From an uncultured Oscillospiraceae bacterium (lineage in GTDB: Bacteria; Bacillota; Clostridia; Oscillospirales; Ruminococcaceae): a stretch of 64,000 nt of DNA. The translations under genes and the position numbers were made by a program. The DNA lies in assembly GCA_910584715.1 (NCBI GenBank), contig CAJUAN010000002.1, forward strand, positions 62,001 through 126,000, read 5' to 3'. Under the pieces are notes generated by a model. It was given only the letters and a program-made list of their open reading frames with translations. It did no database searches and was not told where the DNA came from. Of the stretch, positions 25,384 to 34,159 are shown piece by piece. Position 1 is the stretch's first letter; every line of letters starts with the position of its first letter.

Positions 25384-25755
25384 TCATTCAGTCCCGCCGT
25401 CGTTTTCGGTTTCCTCGATCTTTTCAAGCATTTTGGCTATCTCCGCGGAATGCTCGATAGAATTGTCGGCAATAAATTTCAGCTCGGGACATTTTCTCAG
25501 GTGCAGCTTATTGGATATCTGCCGCTTCATCATGCCCGACGCGCTTTCCAGACCCTTTACCGCCGTCCTTGCGGCTTCCTCACCGTCAAGACTGGAAATA
25601 TATACCTTGCAGTGGGAATTGTCGCCTGAAAGCTCCGTCCTCACCACCGACACAAGACCTGAGCTTACGCGGGGGTCTTTGATCTCCTCGCGGATAAGAC
25701 CTGATATTTCACGCTTTATATCCTCGGACAGCCGTCCGTTTCTAAAGTTCGGCAT
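25384..25755 (-). CDS. rbfA: ribosome-binding factor A
   Basis: A 123-residue KH-like protein needed for late 30S subunit maturation. It matches RbfA in length and motifs: GRLSEDIKREISGLIREEIKD at the start, KVYISSL in the middle and LRKCPELKFIADNSIEHSAE near the end. The start has AAAGGAG. It sits directly downstream of infB, as usual. Confidence 0.95.
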   Translation of the reverse strand: MPNFRNGRLSEDIKREISGLIREEIKDPRVSSGLVSVVRTELSGDNSHCKVYISSLDGEEAARTAVKGLESASGMMKRQISNKLHLRKCPELKFIADNSIEHSAEIAKMLEKIEETENDGGTE

Positions 25756-25790
25756 TAATGCAAAACTCCTTTCAATAATTACAGCGAACC

Positions 25791-25815
25791 GCGGGACGGG
25801 AGACCCGTCCCCTAC
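25791..25815. repeat. palindromic repeat copy 1 (rbfA-infB gap)
   Basis: A 25-base sequence reading (minus strand) GTAGGGGACGGGTCTCCCG followed by TCCCGC, with an internal GGACGGG/CCCGTCC hairpin. A second copy with two mismatches is at 59699-59723. Confidence 0.6.
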
Positions 25816-25833
25816 AGACTCGGAAACAATTCA

Positions 25834-28533
25834 TCAGTCCGGTCTGTATTCCTCCATATAGTATGCCTCAAAAATATCGCCTACATGAACGTCGCTGAAT
25901 TTTTCCAGAGTGATACCGCACTCGTAGCCCTCGGCTACCTCCTTAACGTCGTCCTTGAAACGCTTCAGGCTGGACATCTTGTCGTCCGCCACAATGATTC
26001 CGTCGCGGACAACGCGTATCTCCGCGTTTCTGGTGATCTTTCCGCTGAGCACGTAAGAGCCGGAAACCATACCAACGTTGGATATCTTGTAAACCTGACG
26101 TACCTCCACGCGTCCCAGATTTACCTCGCGGAATTTTGGCGCGAGCATACCCTTCATAGCCGTAGTTATTTCTTCGATAGCGTCGTAGATGATCCTGTAC
26201 AGACGTATATCCACACCGTCTCTTTCGGCGTTGTCCGCGGCAACGGGGTCGGGACGAACATTGAAGCCAACGATGATAGCGTTTGAAGCGTTGGCGAGCA
26301 TAACGTCGCCCTCGGAAACGGCTCCCACCGCGCCGTGGATAACCTTTACGCGTACTTCCTCGTTTGAGAGCTTCTCCAGCGACTGCTTGACGGCTTCCAC
26401 GGAGCCCTGAACGTCAGCCTTGACGATAATGGGCAGCTCCTTGATCTCGCCCTGCTCGATCTGACTGAACAGGTTGTCGAGAGTAACTTTCTGGTACTGC
26501 TTGAACTGCTCCTGCTTAGCCTCGTGTTTACGCTGTTCCACAAGCTCCCTTGCGAGACGTTCGTCCTCAACGGCGTTAAAGGTGTCGCCCGCAGAGGGAA
26601 CTTCCGCAAGACCGGTTATCTCAACAGGATATGAGGGACCCGCTTCCTTGACCACCTTGCCGTTGTCGTTGGTCATTACGCGGACGCGTCCTACGGCGGT
26701 ACCCGCAATGATAATATCGCCTGTACGGAGAGTACCGTTCTGAACAAGCAGCGTTGCGATAGGACCCCTGCCCTTGTCAAGACGTGCTTCGATAACCGCT
26801 CCCTTTGCAAGACGGTTGGGATTTGCTTTAAGCTCCGCCACCTCGGCAACGAGCAGAACGTTTTCAAGCAGCTCGTCGATTCCCTCACCTGTCTTTGCGG
26901 AAACGGGAACGCAAATAACGTCGCCGCCCCACTCTTCAACGACAAGGTTGTATTCGGTAAGCTTCTGCTTTACCGCGTCGGGATTCGCTCCCTCTTTGTC
27001 CATTTTGTTGATAGCCACGATAATGGAAACTCCCGCAGCCTTTGCGTGGTTGATGGCCTCAACCGTCTGGGGCATGATACCGTCGTCGGCGGCTACCACA
27101 AGGATGGCGATATCCGTAACGGAGGCTCCTCTTGCTCTCATGGAGGTAAACGCCTCGTGACCGGGAGTATCCAGGAACGTGATCTCCTTGCCCTTGCAGG
27201 TAACGCGGTACGCGCCGATGTGCTGGGTGATGCCGCCCGCCTCGGTTGAGGTAACGTTCGCGTTCCTTATCTTATCGAGCAGTGAAGTCTTTCCGTGGTC
27301 AACGTGACCCATTACAACTACTACGGGAGCGCGCTCTACGCCCTCGCCGTCGTCGTCACTGTCGTTGATAAGACGCTCCTCGATCGTAACGATTACTTCT
27401 TTCTCTACCTTTGCGCCCAGCTCCTCCGCAACGAGAGATGCGGTGTCGAAATCGATTACCTGATTTATTGTGCACATCTCGCCAAGCTGCATGAGCTTTT
27501 TGATTACCTCGGTAGCGGTAACTTTAAGTCTCGAAGCAAGCTCGGAAACCACTATCTCGTCGGGAATAAGCACCTTGAGCTGCTGCTTTCTCGCGCGCTC
27601 CAGCTCCAGTCTGCGGAGCTTTTCCGCCTCGGTCTCGCGCTTGTTGGAGTACTGCTGGTTCTTTCTCTGCTGGGACTTCTGGGTAAGCTTCTGCTTTTTG
27701 GAAAAATTGTCTTTCTTTCTGCTTCCGCCGCCGGTCACGTTTGCCATGTTGTCGTACTTTTCGTTGTACTTATCCATTTCAACGTAGGAGCCGCGGGTGT
27801 CGATCTTGTGTATTTTCTGATCCACAACGGCGGAGCTGTCCGCAAACTTAACGTCAAGCTTCTTCTTGTTGGACTGTTCCGCGGACTGCTTAGGTTGCTT
27901 CTGTTCCGGCTTTTTCTTCTTGTCGCCGCCCAGTACCTGCTGGGTGTTGAAGCGTTCCTTTTTGCTTTCGTTCTGCTTATTCTGCTGCACGGGAGTCTGC
28001 TGTGCAGCGGGTTTGGACTGACCGTCCTGCCTGCCCTGTTTTTCTTCCTTTTTGGATTCGGGCTTGACCTCCGGCTTCACAGCCTGTTTTTCACGGTTTA
28101 CCGCCTTTTCCATTTTTGGAGCGGCCTCTGCCTCAGGCTTACCGGACTGTTTGGTTTCCGTCTTTACTTCCGCCGCTTTTTCGGTTTTGGCGGGCTTTTC
28201 TTTTGCCGCCGGCTTTTCCGAAGCAGTTTTTCCGTTCTTGCTGTCGGTTTTTTCTTCATTCTTTGCCGCAGCCTTTTTAACGGTTTTCTTTTCCGCTTTC
28301 TTTTCTGTTCTGGGGAGACTCCTCATAGCAAAGTATTCGTCAAAGGTGTCCACCTGATTGTTCTGAGAGAAGTGCTCCAGAACAAAATTCATTTCTTCCG
28401 GCGTAAGCGAAGCCGCGGGCTTCTTTGCTACGTCAAGCTTTTCTTTAAGGAAATCCGAAAGCGCCTGACCCGTTATCCCCAGATCCTTGGCGACGTCGTT
28501 TATTTTAAGCTTTGTCTGTTTAGTTGTACTCAT
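25834..28533 (-). CDS. infB: translation initiation factor IF-2
   Basis: An 899-residue GTPase that brings initiator tRNA to the 30S subunit. Two IF2_N modules are visible (about 8-55 and 318-368), separated by about 250 residues of Lys/Glu/Ala/Gln-rich low complexity. The G domain has VVVMGHVDHGKTSLLD (G1), DTPGHEAF (G3) and NKMDK (G4). Domains II-IV follow at normal length. The start follows GGAGGG. It is part of the rimP-nusA operon. Confidence 0.97.
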   Translation of the reverse strand: MSTTKQTKLKINDVAKDLGITGQALSDFLKEKLDVAKKPAASLTPEEMNFVLEHFSQNNQVDTFDEYFAMRSLPRTEKKAEKKTVKKAAAKNEEKTDSKNGKTASEKPAAKEKPAKTEKAAEVKTETKQSGKPEAEAAPKMEKAVNREKQAVKPEVKPESKKEEKQGRQDGQSKPAAQQTPVQQNKQNESKKERFNTQQVLGGDKKKKPEQKQPKQSAEQSNKKKLDVKFADSSAVVDQKIHKIDTRGSYVEMDKYNEKYDNMANVTGGGSRKKDNFSKKQKLTQKSQQRKNQQYSNKRETEAEKLRRLELERARKQQLKVLIPDEIVVSELASRLKVTATEVIKKLMQLGEMCTINQVIDFDTASLVAEELGAKVEKEVIVTIEERLINDSDDDGEGVERAPVVVVMGHVDHGKTSLLDKIRNANVTSTEAGGITQHIGAYRVTCKGKEITFLDTPGHEAFTSMRARGASVTDIAILVVAADDGIMPQTVEAINHAKAAGVSIIVAINKMDKEGANPDAVKQKLTEYNLVVEEWGGDVICVPVSAKTGEGIDELLENVLLVAEVAELKANPNRLAKGAVIEARLDKGRGPIATLLVQNGTLRTGDIIIAGTAVGRVRVMTNDNGKVVKEAGPSYPVEITGLAEVPSAGDTFNAVEDERLARELVEQRKHEAKQEQFKQYQKVTLDNLFSQIEQGEIKELPIIVKADVQGSVEAVKQSLEKLSNEEVRVKVIHGAVGAVSEGDVMLANASNAIIVGFNVRPDPVAADNAERDGVDIRLYRIIYDAIEEITTAMKGMLAPKFREVNLGRVEVRQVYKISNVGMVSGSYVLSGKITRNAEIRVVRDGIIVADDKMSSLKRFKDDVKEVAEGYECGITLEKFSDVHVGDIFEAYYMEEYRPD

Positions 28534-28622
28534 AGGCTGTATACCCTCCGTTTTGATGAGTTTTGATTTATGTTATGCGCTCTTATTTTATCGGTTCGTA
28601 ACCGCTCATAATATCCGCCGAT

Positions 28623-28946
28623 TCAGTTTTCGTCCCCGCAAAGGCTCAGTATCTTTTCCGCGAAGCCCTCTCCGCATACCGTAAGGATACCCGCTTTTTT
28701 GCCGAGAGCGCGGCTTATTCCCTCCAGCGTCATTTCCGTTTTCCTGACGGGAATCCCGCGCTTTTCCGAAAAGAAGCGAACTTCCTTTTCGGTTTTCGGG
28801 GAAATGTCCGACGCAATAATGACCGCGTGCGCTTTTCCCGCGTCCAGAGCCTCTTTCATGGGATCGAAGCCCATTGCAAGCTGTCCCGCCTTTCGGCATA
28901 TCGTAAGCGATCCGAACAGTCCGTTAAGCTTTTCCGCGTTGTTCAT
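28623..28946 (-). CDS. ylxQ: L7Ae/L30e-family RNA-binding protein (YlxQ-like)
   Basis: A 107-residue protein of the L7Ae/L30e/Gadd45 fold, which binds kink-turn RNA. LTICRKAGQLAMGFDPMKEAL and AHAVIIASDISPKTEKEV are the conserved core. Its start lies 23 bases inside the preceding ylxR/rnpM gene, with an AAAAGGAG ribosome site there. Its exact RNA target is not known. Confidence 0.9.
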   Translation of the reverse strand: MNNAEKLNGLFGSLTICRKAGQLAMGFDPMKEALDAGKAHAVIIASDISPKTEKEVRFFSEKRGIPVRKTEMTLEGISRALGKKAGILTVCGEGFAEKILSLCGDEN

Positions 28947-29211
28947 CTTCGGTCAGCTCCTTTTCCATTCCGTCGTACACCTCGTCGGAAATACGGCAGG
29001 AAAACGCTTTTTCAAATCTCCTCGCCTTTCGCGCTTTACCGAAGCATTCCGTACTGCGGCAAATGTAAGCGCCTCTTCCCGATTTTTTTCCCGTCAGGTC
29101 TATTGAAACGCTTCCGTCGGGAGCCTTTACCGCTCTGATAAGCTCTTTTTTCGGTTTCATCTCCCCGCAGCCGAGACACATTCTCATAGGTATTTTTTTA
29201 ATTGCCGCCAT
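28924..29211 (-). CDS. rnpM: YlxR/RnpM-family protein (DUF448)
   Basis: A 95-residue basic protein. MRMCLGCGEMKPKKELIR and GRGAYICRSTECFGKA are the DUF448 signature, with two cysteine pairs. The Bacillus homologue (RnpM) has been reported to bind RNase P RNA and modulate its activity. It lies 12 bases after nusA and overlaps ylxQ, the conserved order. Confidence 0.92.
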   Translation of the reverse strand: MAAIKKIPMRMCLGCGEMKPKKELIRAVKAPDGSVSIDLTGKKSGRGAYICRSTECFGKARKARRFEKAFSCRISDEVYDGMEKELTEDEQRGKA

Positions 29212-29223
29212 TGTATCACGACC

Positions 29224-30270
29224 TTATTCCACAGGATTTTCGGGCTTTATGTCGATCTTATAGCCCGTAAGCCTTGCCGCAAGCTTTGCGTTCTGTCCCC
29301 TGTTTCCGATCGCAAGGGAAAGCTGGCTGTTCGGTACTACCACAGTGCAGGTTCTCTGCTCGCCCTCTTCAACGGTAACGCTCACCACGTCCGCAGGAGA
29401 AAGAGCGTGAGCGATAAACACCGCCGGATCCTCGTCGTAGACGATAATGTCTATCTTTTCGCCGCAAAGCTCGTTGACGATGTTTCCTATACGGCTGTGC
29501 TTGGGGCCTATGCAGGCACCCACCGGATCGACGTTCTTATCCTTTGACCAAACCGCAATTTTGGTTCGGGAGCCTGCCTCGCGGGATATCGCCTTTACCT
29601 CCACAGTACCGTCGTATATTTCCGGTATCTCCAGTTCAAAAAGCCTCTTTACCAAGTCTTTGTGAGTCCTGGAAACCTTTACCATAGGTCTCCTTTCGGG
29701 ATTGATGATGTCCACCAGATAAAGCTTTACGATATCGCCCTCTTTAAGGACTTCTCCGGGTATCTGCTCATTTTTGAATAAGTACACCTCGTTCTTGTCG
29801 ATAGCGAGAGTAGCGTTACCGCTTTCCGGCTCAACTCTGAGGACGGTAGCCGAGACAGCCTCGTGTATCTTGTCGCTGAACTGATTGATGTATTTTTCCC
29901 TCTCGAATCCTTTAAGCTCCGTTCTGATCGCCTGCTTTGCGTTCTGGGCGGCGACGCGTCCGAACTTAGCCGTTGAAAGCTTGAACGGAACAACGTCTCC
30001 CACAGCCGCGTTTTTGGAGCAGGACGCCCTCGCCTCGTCAATGTGTATTTCGCTCATATCCAGCGGCTCGTCGTCCACAACCGTCCTCATCAGCGACACC
30101 TCAAACACCTTTTTGTCCGGGTCGATCTCCACGTTGAAGTCCTCGCAGTCCGGGTACTCCTTTTTAACGGCTCTTGAAATACCAAGCTTTATCTTTTCCG
30201 TGAGAAGCTCCATAGGTATGCCGTTTTCCTGCGCAAGCTTTTCCAGCGCCTCAAAAAATTCCTTGTTCAT
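29224..30270 (-). CDS. nusA: transcription termination/antitermination factor NusA
   Basis: A 348-residue NusA: N-terminal RNA polymerase-binding domain (1-130), S1 domain (about 135-200), then KH1 and KH2 (about 205-345) with IGPKHSRIGNIVNEL and NSQLSLAIGNRGQNAKLAAR. There is no C-terminal acidic repeat region, as usual for Firmicutes. AGGAGG precedes the ATG, directly after a small palindrome (CTAATT/AATTAG). Confidence 0.97.
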   Translation of the reverse strand: MNKEFFEALEKLAQENGIPMELLTEKIKLGISRAVKKEYPDCEDFNVEIDPDKKVFEVSLMRTVVDDEPLDMSEIHIDEARASCSKNAAVGDVVPFKLSTAKFGRVAAQNAKQAIRTELKGFEREKYINQFSDKIHEAVSATVLRVEPESGNATLAIDKNEVYLFKNEQIPGEVLKEGDIVKLYLVDIINPERRPMVKVSRTHKDLVKRLFELEIPEIYDGTVEVKAISREAGSRTKIAVWSKDKNVDPVGACIGPKHSRIGNIVNELCGEKIDIIVYDEDPAVFIAHALSPADVVSVTVEEGEQRTCTVVVPNSQLSLAIGNRGQNAKLAARLTGYKIDIKPENPVE

Positions 30271-30350
30271 TTTTGCGAATTCCTCCTAATTATAAATTAG
30301 AGAATAGAAGATAAAAGTATAGATTTTTAAGATTATCCCCTGTTCCGAAA

Positions 30351-30869
30351 TTATTCATCATCATTATCATCACCGAAAAGCTCGTCGGGATCGTCGTCGA
30401 AAAGACGTATAAAGGCAGTGTCGGAAAGCTTTACCTCGATGTCGCCCTCCTCGGCTGTTACCGAGACCGTATCCTTTGTATATCCTTTAAGAATGGCGAT
30501 AAACTCCTTTTTGCCGTCCGTTTCGCGGATATAGCGAATCCTCACGGGACACTCCAGGAACTCCTCAAAGTGTTCGGAACGTCTCAGCTCTCTGCCCAGA
30601 CCGGGAGAGCCAACCTCAAGCATATAGTTCTGCTCGATAGGGTCGGCGTCGTCCAGAGCCTTTGAAAGCGGGCGTGTCATGTTTTCGCAGTCGTCCATGC
30701 TGACCGCGCCGTCCTGTCTGTCTATAAAGACTCTCAGGTACCACATCGCCCCCTCCTTTTCAAAAACCACGTCCCAGATCTTCAGACCCAGACCGTCGGC
30801 TATAGGCTTGGCGATATCGTATACCGCGGAGACTGTGCTTCCGCCCTTGCCTCCTTTTTTTACTGCCAT
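30351..30869 (-). CDS. rimP: ribosome maturation factor RimP
   Basis: A 172-residue protein for 30S subunit maturation. Typical elements are KIWDVVFEKEGAMWYLRVFI, MDDCENMTRPLSKALD and YMLEVGSPGLGRELR. An acidic tail ends the protein. I start at 30869, where GAAAGGA is eight bases upstream; an ATG at 30902 lies inside the leader hairpin. It is first in the ten-gene operon ending with gltX. Confidence 0.94.
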   Translation of the reverse strand: MAVKKGGKGGSTVSAVYDIAKPIADGLGLKIWDVVFEKEGAMWYLRVFIDRQDGAVSMDDCENMTRPLSKALDDADPIEQNYMLEVGSPGLGRELRRSEHFEEFLECPVRIRYIRETDGKKEFIAILKGYTKDTVSVTAEEGDIEVKLSDTAFIRLFDDDPDELFGDDNDDE

Positions 30870-30900
30870 TGAATCAATCCTTTCAATATCCGCATACAGC

Positions 30901-30930
30901 ACAAAAGACCGGAGCTTTCCGGTCTTTTGT
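30901..30930 (-). promoter_or_regulatory. leader hairpin of the rimP-nusA-infB operon
   Basis: Thirteen-base perfect stem ACAAAAGACCGGA/TCCGGTCTTTTGT with a four-base loop, about 19 bases after the predicted transcription start and 31 bases before the rimP ATG. It resembles a terminator with a weak T tail, so it could be an attenuator or an mRNA-stabilising 5' structure. Confidence 0.7.
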
Positions 30931-30955
30931 GAATTTTAATATTATGACGCTAATT

Positions 30956-30984
30956 ATTATACCACACTTTTTTACGGATTGCAA
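30956..30984 (-). promoter_or_regulatory. promoter of the rimP-gltX operon
   Basis: Minus-strand TTGCAA (30979-30984), 17-base spacer, TATAAT (30956-30961). Confidence 0.85.
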
Positions 30985-31057
30985 GCCCTTTTTGAAAAAA
31001 ATGAATAAAAAATTCCCGGAATTATGACGTATCGGGTATTTTAGGTGAAAAAACATC

Positions 31058-31086
31058 TTGAAAATAAAAGCAGGATATGCTATAAT
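31058..31086 (+). promoter_or_regulatory. promoter of the HD-GYP gene
   Basis: TTGAAA (31058-31063), 17-base spacer, TATAAT (31081-31086), about 70 bases before the start codon. Confidence 0.85.
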
Positions 31087-31155
31087 GTCATTATGTTTGC
31101 AGTACGCCCTATATAATATAGTACAAAAACCATAAAAAATTACAGAGGGATTTAA

Positions 31156-32859
31156 ATGAACGGCAATATTTTAACCACTTCCGACGAAAAAACGACCCGG
31201 AATATTTCAAATATTCTTCTGCTCTGCATAGGACTTTTCGGTATCGTTCTTGCGCTTAACGAGCTTGGCGTGTTTATTATAAACAAAACTGCTTTTAGGA
31301 TCATTGCCGCGGCGTTTGCGGTAATAATGGCTTTCCCGAAATCGGCGCTTATTATACGCGGAAAGTACGAAAACTGGATGAAATATGCGGTAATGCTATG
31401 TTCGTCGGTATCAATATGTCTCGCCTACAGCGTGCTGACGTTTCACATGATAATGCCGCTTGTTTTTCCGCTGATACTGTCGGTAATGTACTTTGACACA
31501 AAGCTTACCGTTTTTACGACTATAGAGACCGCCGTATTTATGACCGCGGCGCACTTCCTGAGCGCGGCGTTGCTCGTAGTTCAGGACGACCCGCTCCGCA
31601 CCCTTCCGCAGATACTTATTTACGGACTTCTTCCGCGGCTTATTCTCTTTATTGCGTTTGCGGTAGTTTGTATCGTTCTCGGAAATATGACCCAGAAGGT
31701 CTTTGCAAGACTTAACGATTCTATAGAAGAGATAAACCGTACCAAGGACAGTCTCGACACCATTATCGACGCTTCGCGGAAGCTTTACGGCGCAATGGAT
31801 ATGCTTGAGCTTGCGGGACTTATAAAATACGCGGTCTACACCGTTACTGCAAAGGTACAGGGCAGCTCGGGAATACCAGTTATAGCAATGGGCGTTCACA
31901 CTGAGGACGGGGTTTTCCACCACATAGACGACAACCTTACATCGGGACTTGCCCATGCCGAAAACGGAATGGTGACGGTTCAGCTACCGAACATCAGCTT
32001 TGCTTATCCGCTTGTGAAACAGAAAGCGCGGGACGATATCCAGATAACGCCGGGCGGCATAGGCATGAGCTTTTATCAGGACGACGACCTGCTTTTCTAC
32101 ATATCAATGGAATTTCCCGTTGTTATGGAAAACACTCTGCTGAAAAGTTCGCTGGATATCCTTTACAGCAACATTGACACCGCCATGCGGCAGACAAAGG
32201 TGAACAGCGACATCTTCAAGACCCAGGAGGCGGTAATACTTTCCTTTGCGGAAATATCCGAATCCAAGTCCAGACAGACCGGTCAGCACGTTAAGCGTGT
32301 TTCGGAGTATGTCCGCGTAATGGCGCTGAACACAGGCTTCGACGAGGAAAAATGCACCGAGATCGCTCTGGCGGCAATGATGCATGATATCGGAAAGCTG
32401 CTTATCCCTCCCGAAATACTTGAAAAGCCGGGCAGACTCACAAAGGACGAGTTCGACGTTATCAAGACCCATGTTACGGTGGGAGAGGAACTGCTGAAAA
32501 ATTCTCCGGGCGAAGTAATGTCAATGGCGCGGAAGATTGCGCTTTTCCACCACGAGCGCTGGGACGGCAAGGGCTATCTCGGCTGTGCGGGCGAGGAAAT
32601 AGACTACATTTCCCGTTTTGTATCCGTTGCGGACGTTTTCGACGCGCTGGTATCAAAGCGTTCTTATAAGGACGGCTGGGCTCCCGAAAAGGCTTACGAG
32701 GAGATAGTGAACCAGCGGGGCAAGCAGTTCGCTCCCCATGCGGTGGACGTATTTGTCAAAAGCTACGATAAAATTTTAGAGATACTGAAGCAGTATCCCG
32801 ACCAGGTGGCGCAGGCGGCTGAGGAAACTGCCGAAACCGCAGAAGCTGCAGAGACGTAA
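31156..32859 (+). CDS. membrane HD-GYP domain cyclic-di-GMP phosphodiesterase-like protein
   Basis: A 567-residue protein. Five to six membrane helices fill the first 180 residues; a coiled linker and a GAF-like region (about 190-350) follow. The C-terminal HD-GYP domain (about 370-545) has MMHDIGKLLIPPEIL with the HD pair near 410 and HHERWDGKGYL at about 465-475, where GYP is changed to GYL. HD-GYP enzymes hydrolyse c-di-GMP. A short Ala/Glu/Thr tail ends it. GAGGG precedes the ATG. It is a free-standing gene and could oppose the GGDEF protein at 13.2-15.1 kb. Confidence 0.9.
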   Translation: MNGNILTTSDEKTTRNISNILLLCIGLFGIVLALNELGVFIINKTAFRIIAAAFAVIMAFPKSALIIRGKYENWMKYAVMLCSSVSICLAYSVLTFHMIMPLVFPLILSVMYFDTKLTVFTTIETAVFMTAAHFLSAALLVVQDDPLRTLPQILIYGLLPRLILFIAFAVVCIVLGNMTQKVFARLNDSIEEINRTKDSLDTIIDASRKLYGAMDMLELAGLIKYAVYTVTAKVQGSSGIPVIAMGVHTEDGVFHHIDDNLTSGLAHAENGMVTVQLPNISFAYPLVKQKARDDIQITPGGIGMSFYQDDDLLFYISMEFPVVMENTLLKSSLDILYSNIDTAMRQTKVNSDIFKTQEAVILSFAEISESKSRQTGQHVKRVSEYVRVMALNTGFDEEKCTEIALAAMMHDIGKLLIPPEILEKPGRLTKDEFDVIKTHVTVGEELLKNSPGEVMSMARKIALFHHERWDGKGYLGCAGEEIDYISRFVSVADVFDALVSKRSYKDGWAPEKAYEEIVNQRGKQFAPHAVDVFVKSYDKILEILKQYPDQVAQAAEETAETAEAAET

Positions 32860-32918
32860 CGTCTTTGCTAAGTCGTAACGGCTGTTGTTTACAAAACGGT
32901 AAAATTAACAAAAAGCCC

Positions 32919-32946
32919 TTGAAATTGTTGAAAAATATGCTATAAT
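32919..32946 (+). promoter_or_regulatory. promoter of the sugar kinase gene
   Basis: TTGAAA (32919-32924), 16-base spacer, TATAAT (32941-32946). Confidence 0.8.
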
Positions 32947-32993
32947 ATTCATAACAGGCGGATATATAAATTATGTAAAAAGGGGGAGAGATC

Positions 32994-34004
32994 ATGCCGG
33001 ATATTATGTCGATCGGCGAAATGCTGGTTGATTTTACAGCGGTTCAGGACGTTAAGGACGGAGAAAACGGCAAGTCCGCGGATATTTACTATAAACAGAA
33101 TCCGGGAGGAGCTCCCGCAAACGTTGCCGTAATGGCGTCAAAGCTGGGAGTTTCAAGCGGCTTTATAGGCAAGCTTGGCATGGATATGTTCGGAAAGTAT
33201 CTGCGCGATACTCTTTCCGCGGAAGGCGTGGACACAAAGGGACTTATCCTTGACAAGGATTTTTCCACAACACTTGCTTTCGTCGGAAAAAGCAGCGAGG
33301 GAGAACGGGACTTCGTTTTCTACCGCAAAAACAGCGCGGATCTCAATCTAAGCTTCAGCGAAGTCAATCTCAAGCTTATCGACAGCTGCAAGCTGCTTCA
33401 CTTCGGCGCGTTGCTGCTCACCTCGGAGCCGTCCAAATCGGCGGTAATAAACACGGTGGAGTACGCAAAGCAGCAGGGCAAGATAATTTCCTACGACCCC
33501 AACTGGCGCGAACGTCTCTGGGAATCAAAGGAAGCCGCCGTCAAGGCCATGCGCAGCGTGCTTATGTATGTTGACGTTATAAAAGTGTCGGAAGCGGAGC
33601 TCCAGATCATCACAGACTGCGCCAATCTGCTTCCCGCTATCGCAAAGCTTCTCAACGACGGCGTAAAGGTCGTGTGCATAACTCAGGGTGCCAAGGGCTG
33701 CATTGTCGCCACAAGGCATGGGATAGAACGTCTGCCGACCTTTAAGGTGGAGACAGTGGATACTCTCGGTGCGGGAGACAGCTTTTTCGGAGCTTTCCTG
33801 TCGCGGCTCGTGATTTCGGGCAAGTCCATGGACGAAATAGAAATGGACGACCTGCGGGAGTTTGCCATGTACGCCAACGCCTGCGGAGCGCTAAGCTCCA
33901 CAAAGGTGGGAGCCATACCGGCAATGCCGACCCATGAGGAGATACTCGCGCTTATGGAAAAGGGAAAGGGCGCTCCCGAGGGTAAGGTTTATCCTCAGCT
34001 ATAG
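32994..34004 (+). CDS. PfkB-family carbohydrate kinase, fructokinase-like
   Basis: A 336-residue ribokinase-fold kinase. The first PfkB signature is in NPGGAPANVAVMASKLG (about 36-52), and the second, with the catalytic Asp, is VDTLGAGDSFFGAFL (about 253-267). Best guess is phosphorylation of fructose by ATP, because the N-terminal SIGEMLVDF and overall layout resemble fructokinases; other sugars are possible. AGGGGGAG precedes the ATG. It is monocistronic with its own terminator. Confidence 0.88.
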   Translation: MPDIMSIGEMLVDFTAVQDVKDGENGKSADIYYKQNPGGAPANVAVMASKLGVSSGFIGKLGMDMFGKYLRDTLSAEGVDTKGLILDKDFSTTLAFVGKSSEGERDFVFYRKNSADLNLSFSEVNLKLIDSCKLLHFGALLLTSEPSKSAVINTVEYAKQQGKIISYDPNWRERLWESKEAAVKAMRSVLMYVDVIKVSEAELQIITDCANLLPAIAKLLNDGVKVVCITQGAKGCIVATRHGIERLPTFKVETVDTLGAGDSFFGAFLSRLVISGKSMDEIEMDDLREFAMYANACGALSSTKVGAIPAMPTHEEILALMEKGKGAPEGKVYPQL

Positions 34005-34014
34005 TATGTCGGAA

Positions 34015-34050
34015 ACAGTGTACGGGCAGACGTCCGCACACTGTTTTATT
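34015..34050 (+). terminator. terminator of the sugar kinase gene
   Basis: ACAGTGT/ACACTGT stem extended by CGG/CCG, then TTTTATTTT. Confidence 0.85.
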
Positions 34051-34089
34051 TTAAAAGGGCACGGTTTTTTAAATTTTTTAGAAAACCTA

Positions 34090-34120
34090 TTGACTCTCGA
34101 CCGCGCTTTAGGCTTATACT
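34090..34120 (+). promoter_or_regulatory. promoter with 19-base spacer, MerR type
   Basis: TTGACT (34090-34095) and TATACT (34115-34120) are good boxes but 19 bases apart. Long spacers of 19-20 bases mark promoters that MerR-family activators untwist. The third gene downstream encodes a MerR regulator, so autoregulation is likely. Dyad symmetry inside the spacer is weak by eye. Confidence 0.65.
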
Positions 34121-34159
34121 GTAATTATAGTGCAGGCTGATAAATGGGAGGGAATGTCA

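Noticed and set aside
27295..28566. Hydrophobic 423-residue open frame on the + strand opposite infB
   Set aside because: It is the complement of the Lys/Glu-rich IF-2 N-terminus, which reads as Leu/Phe-rich; no ribosome site and no family.
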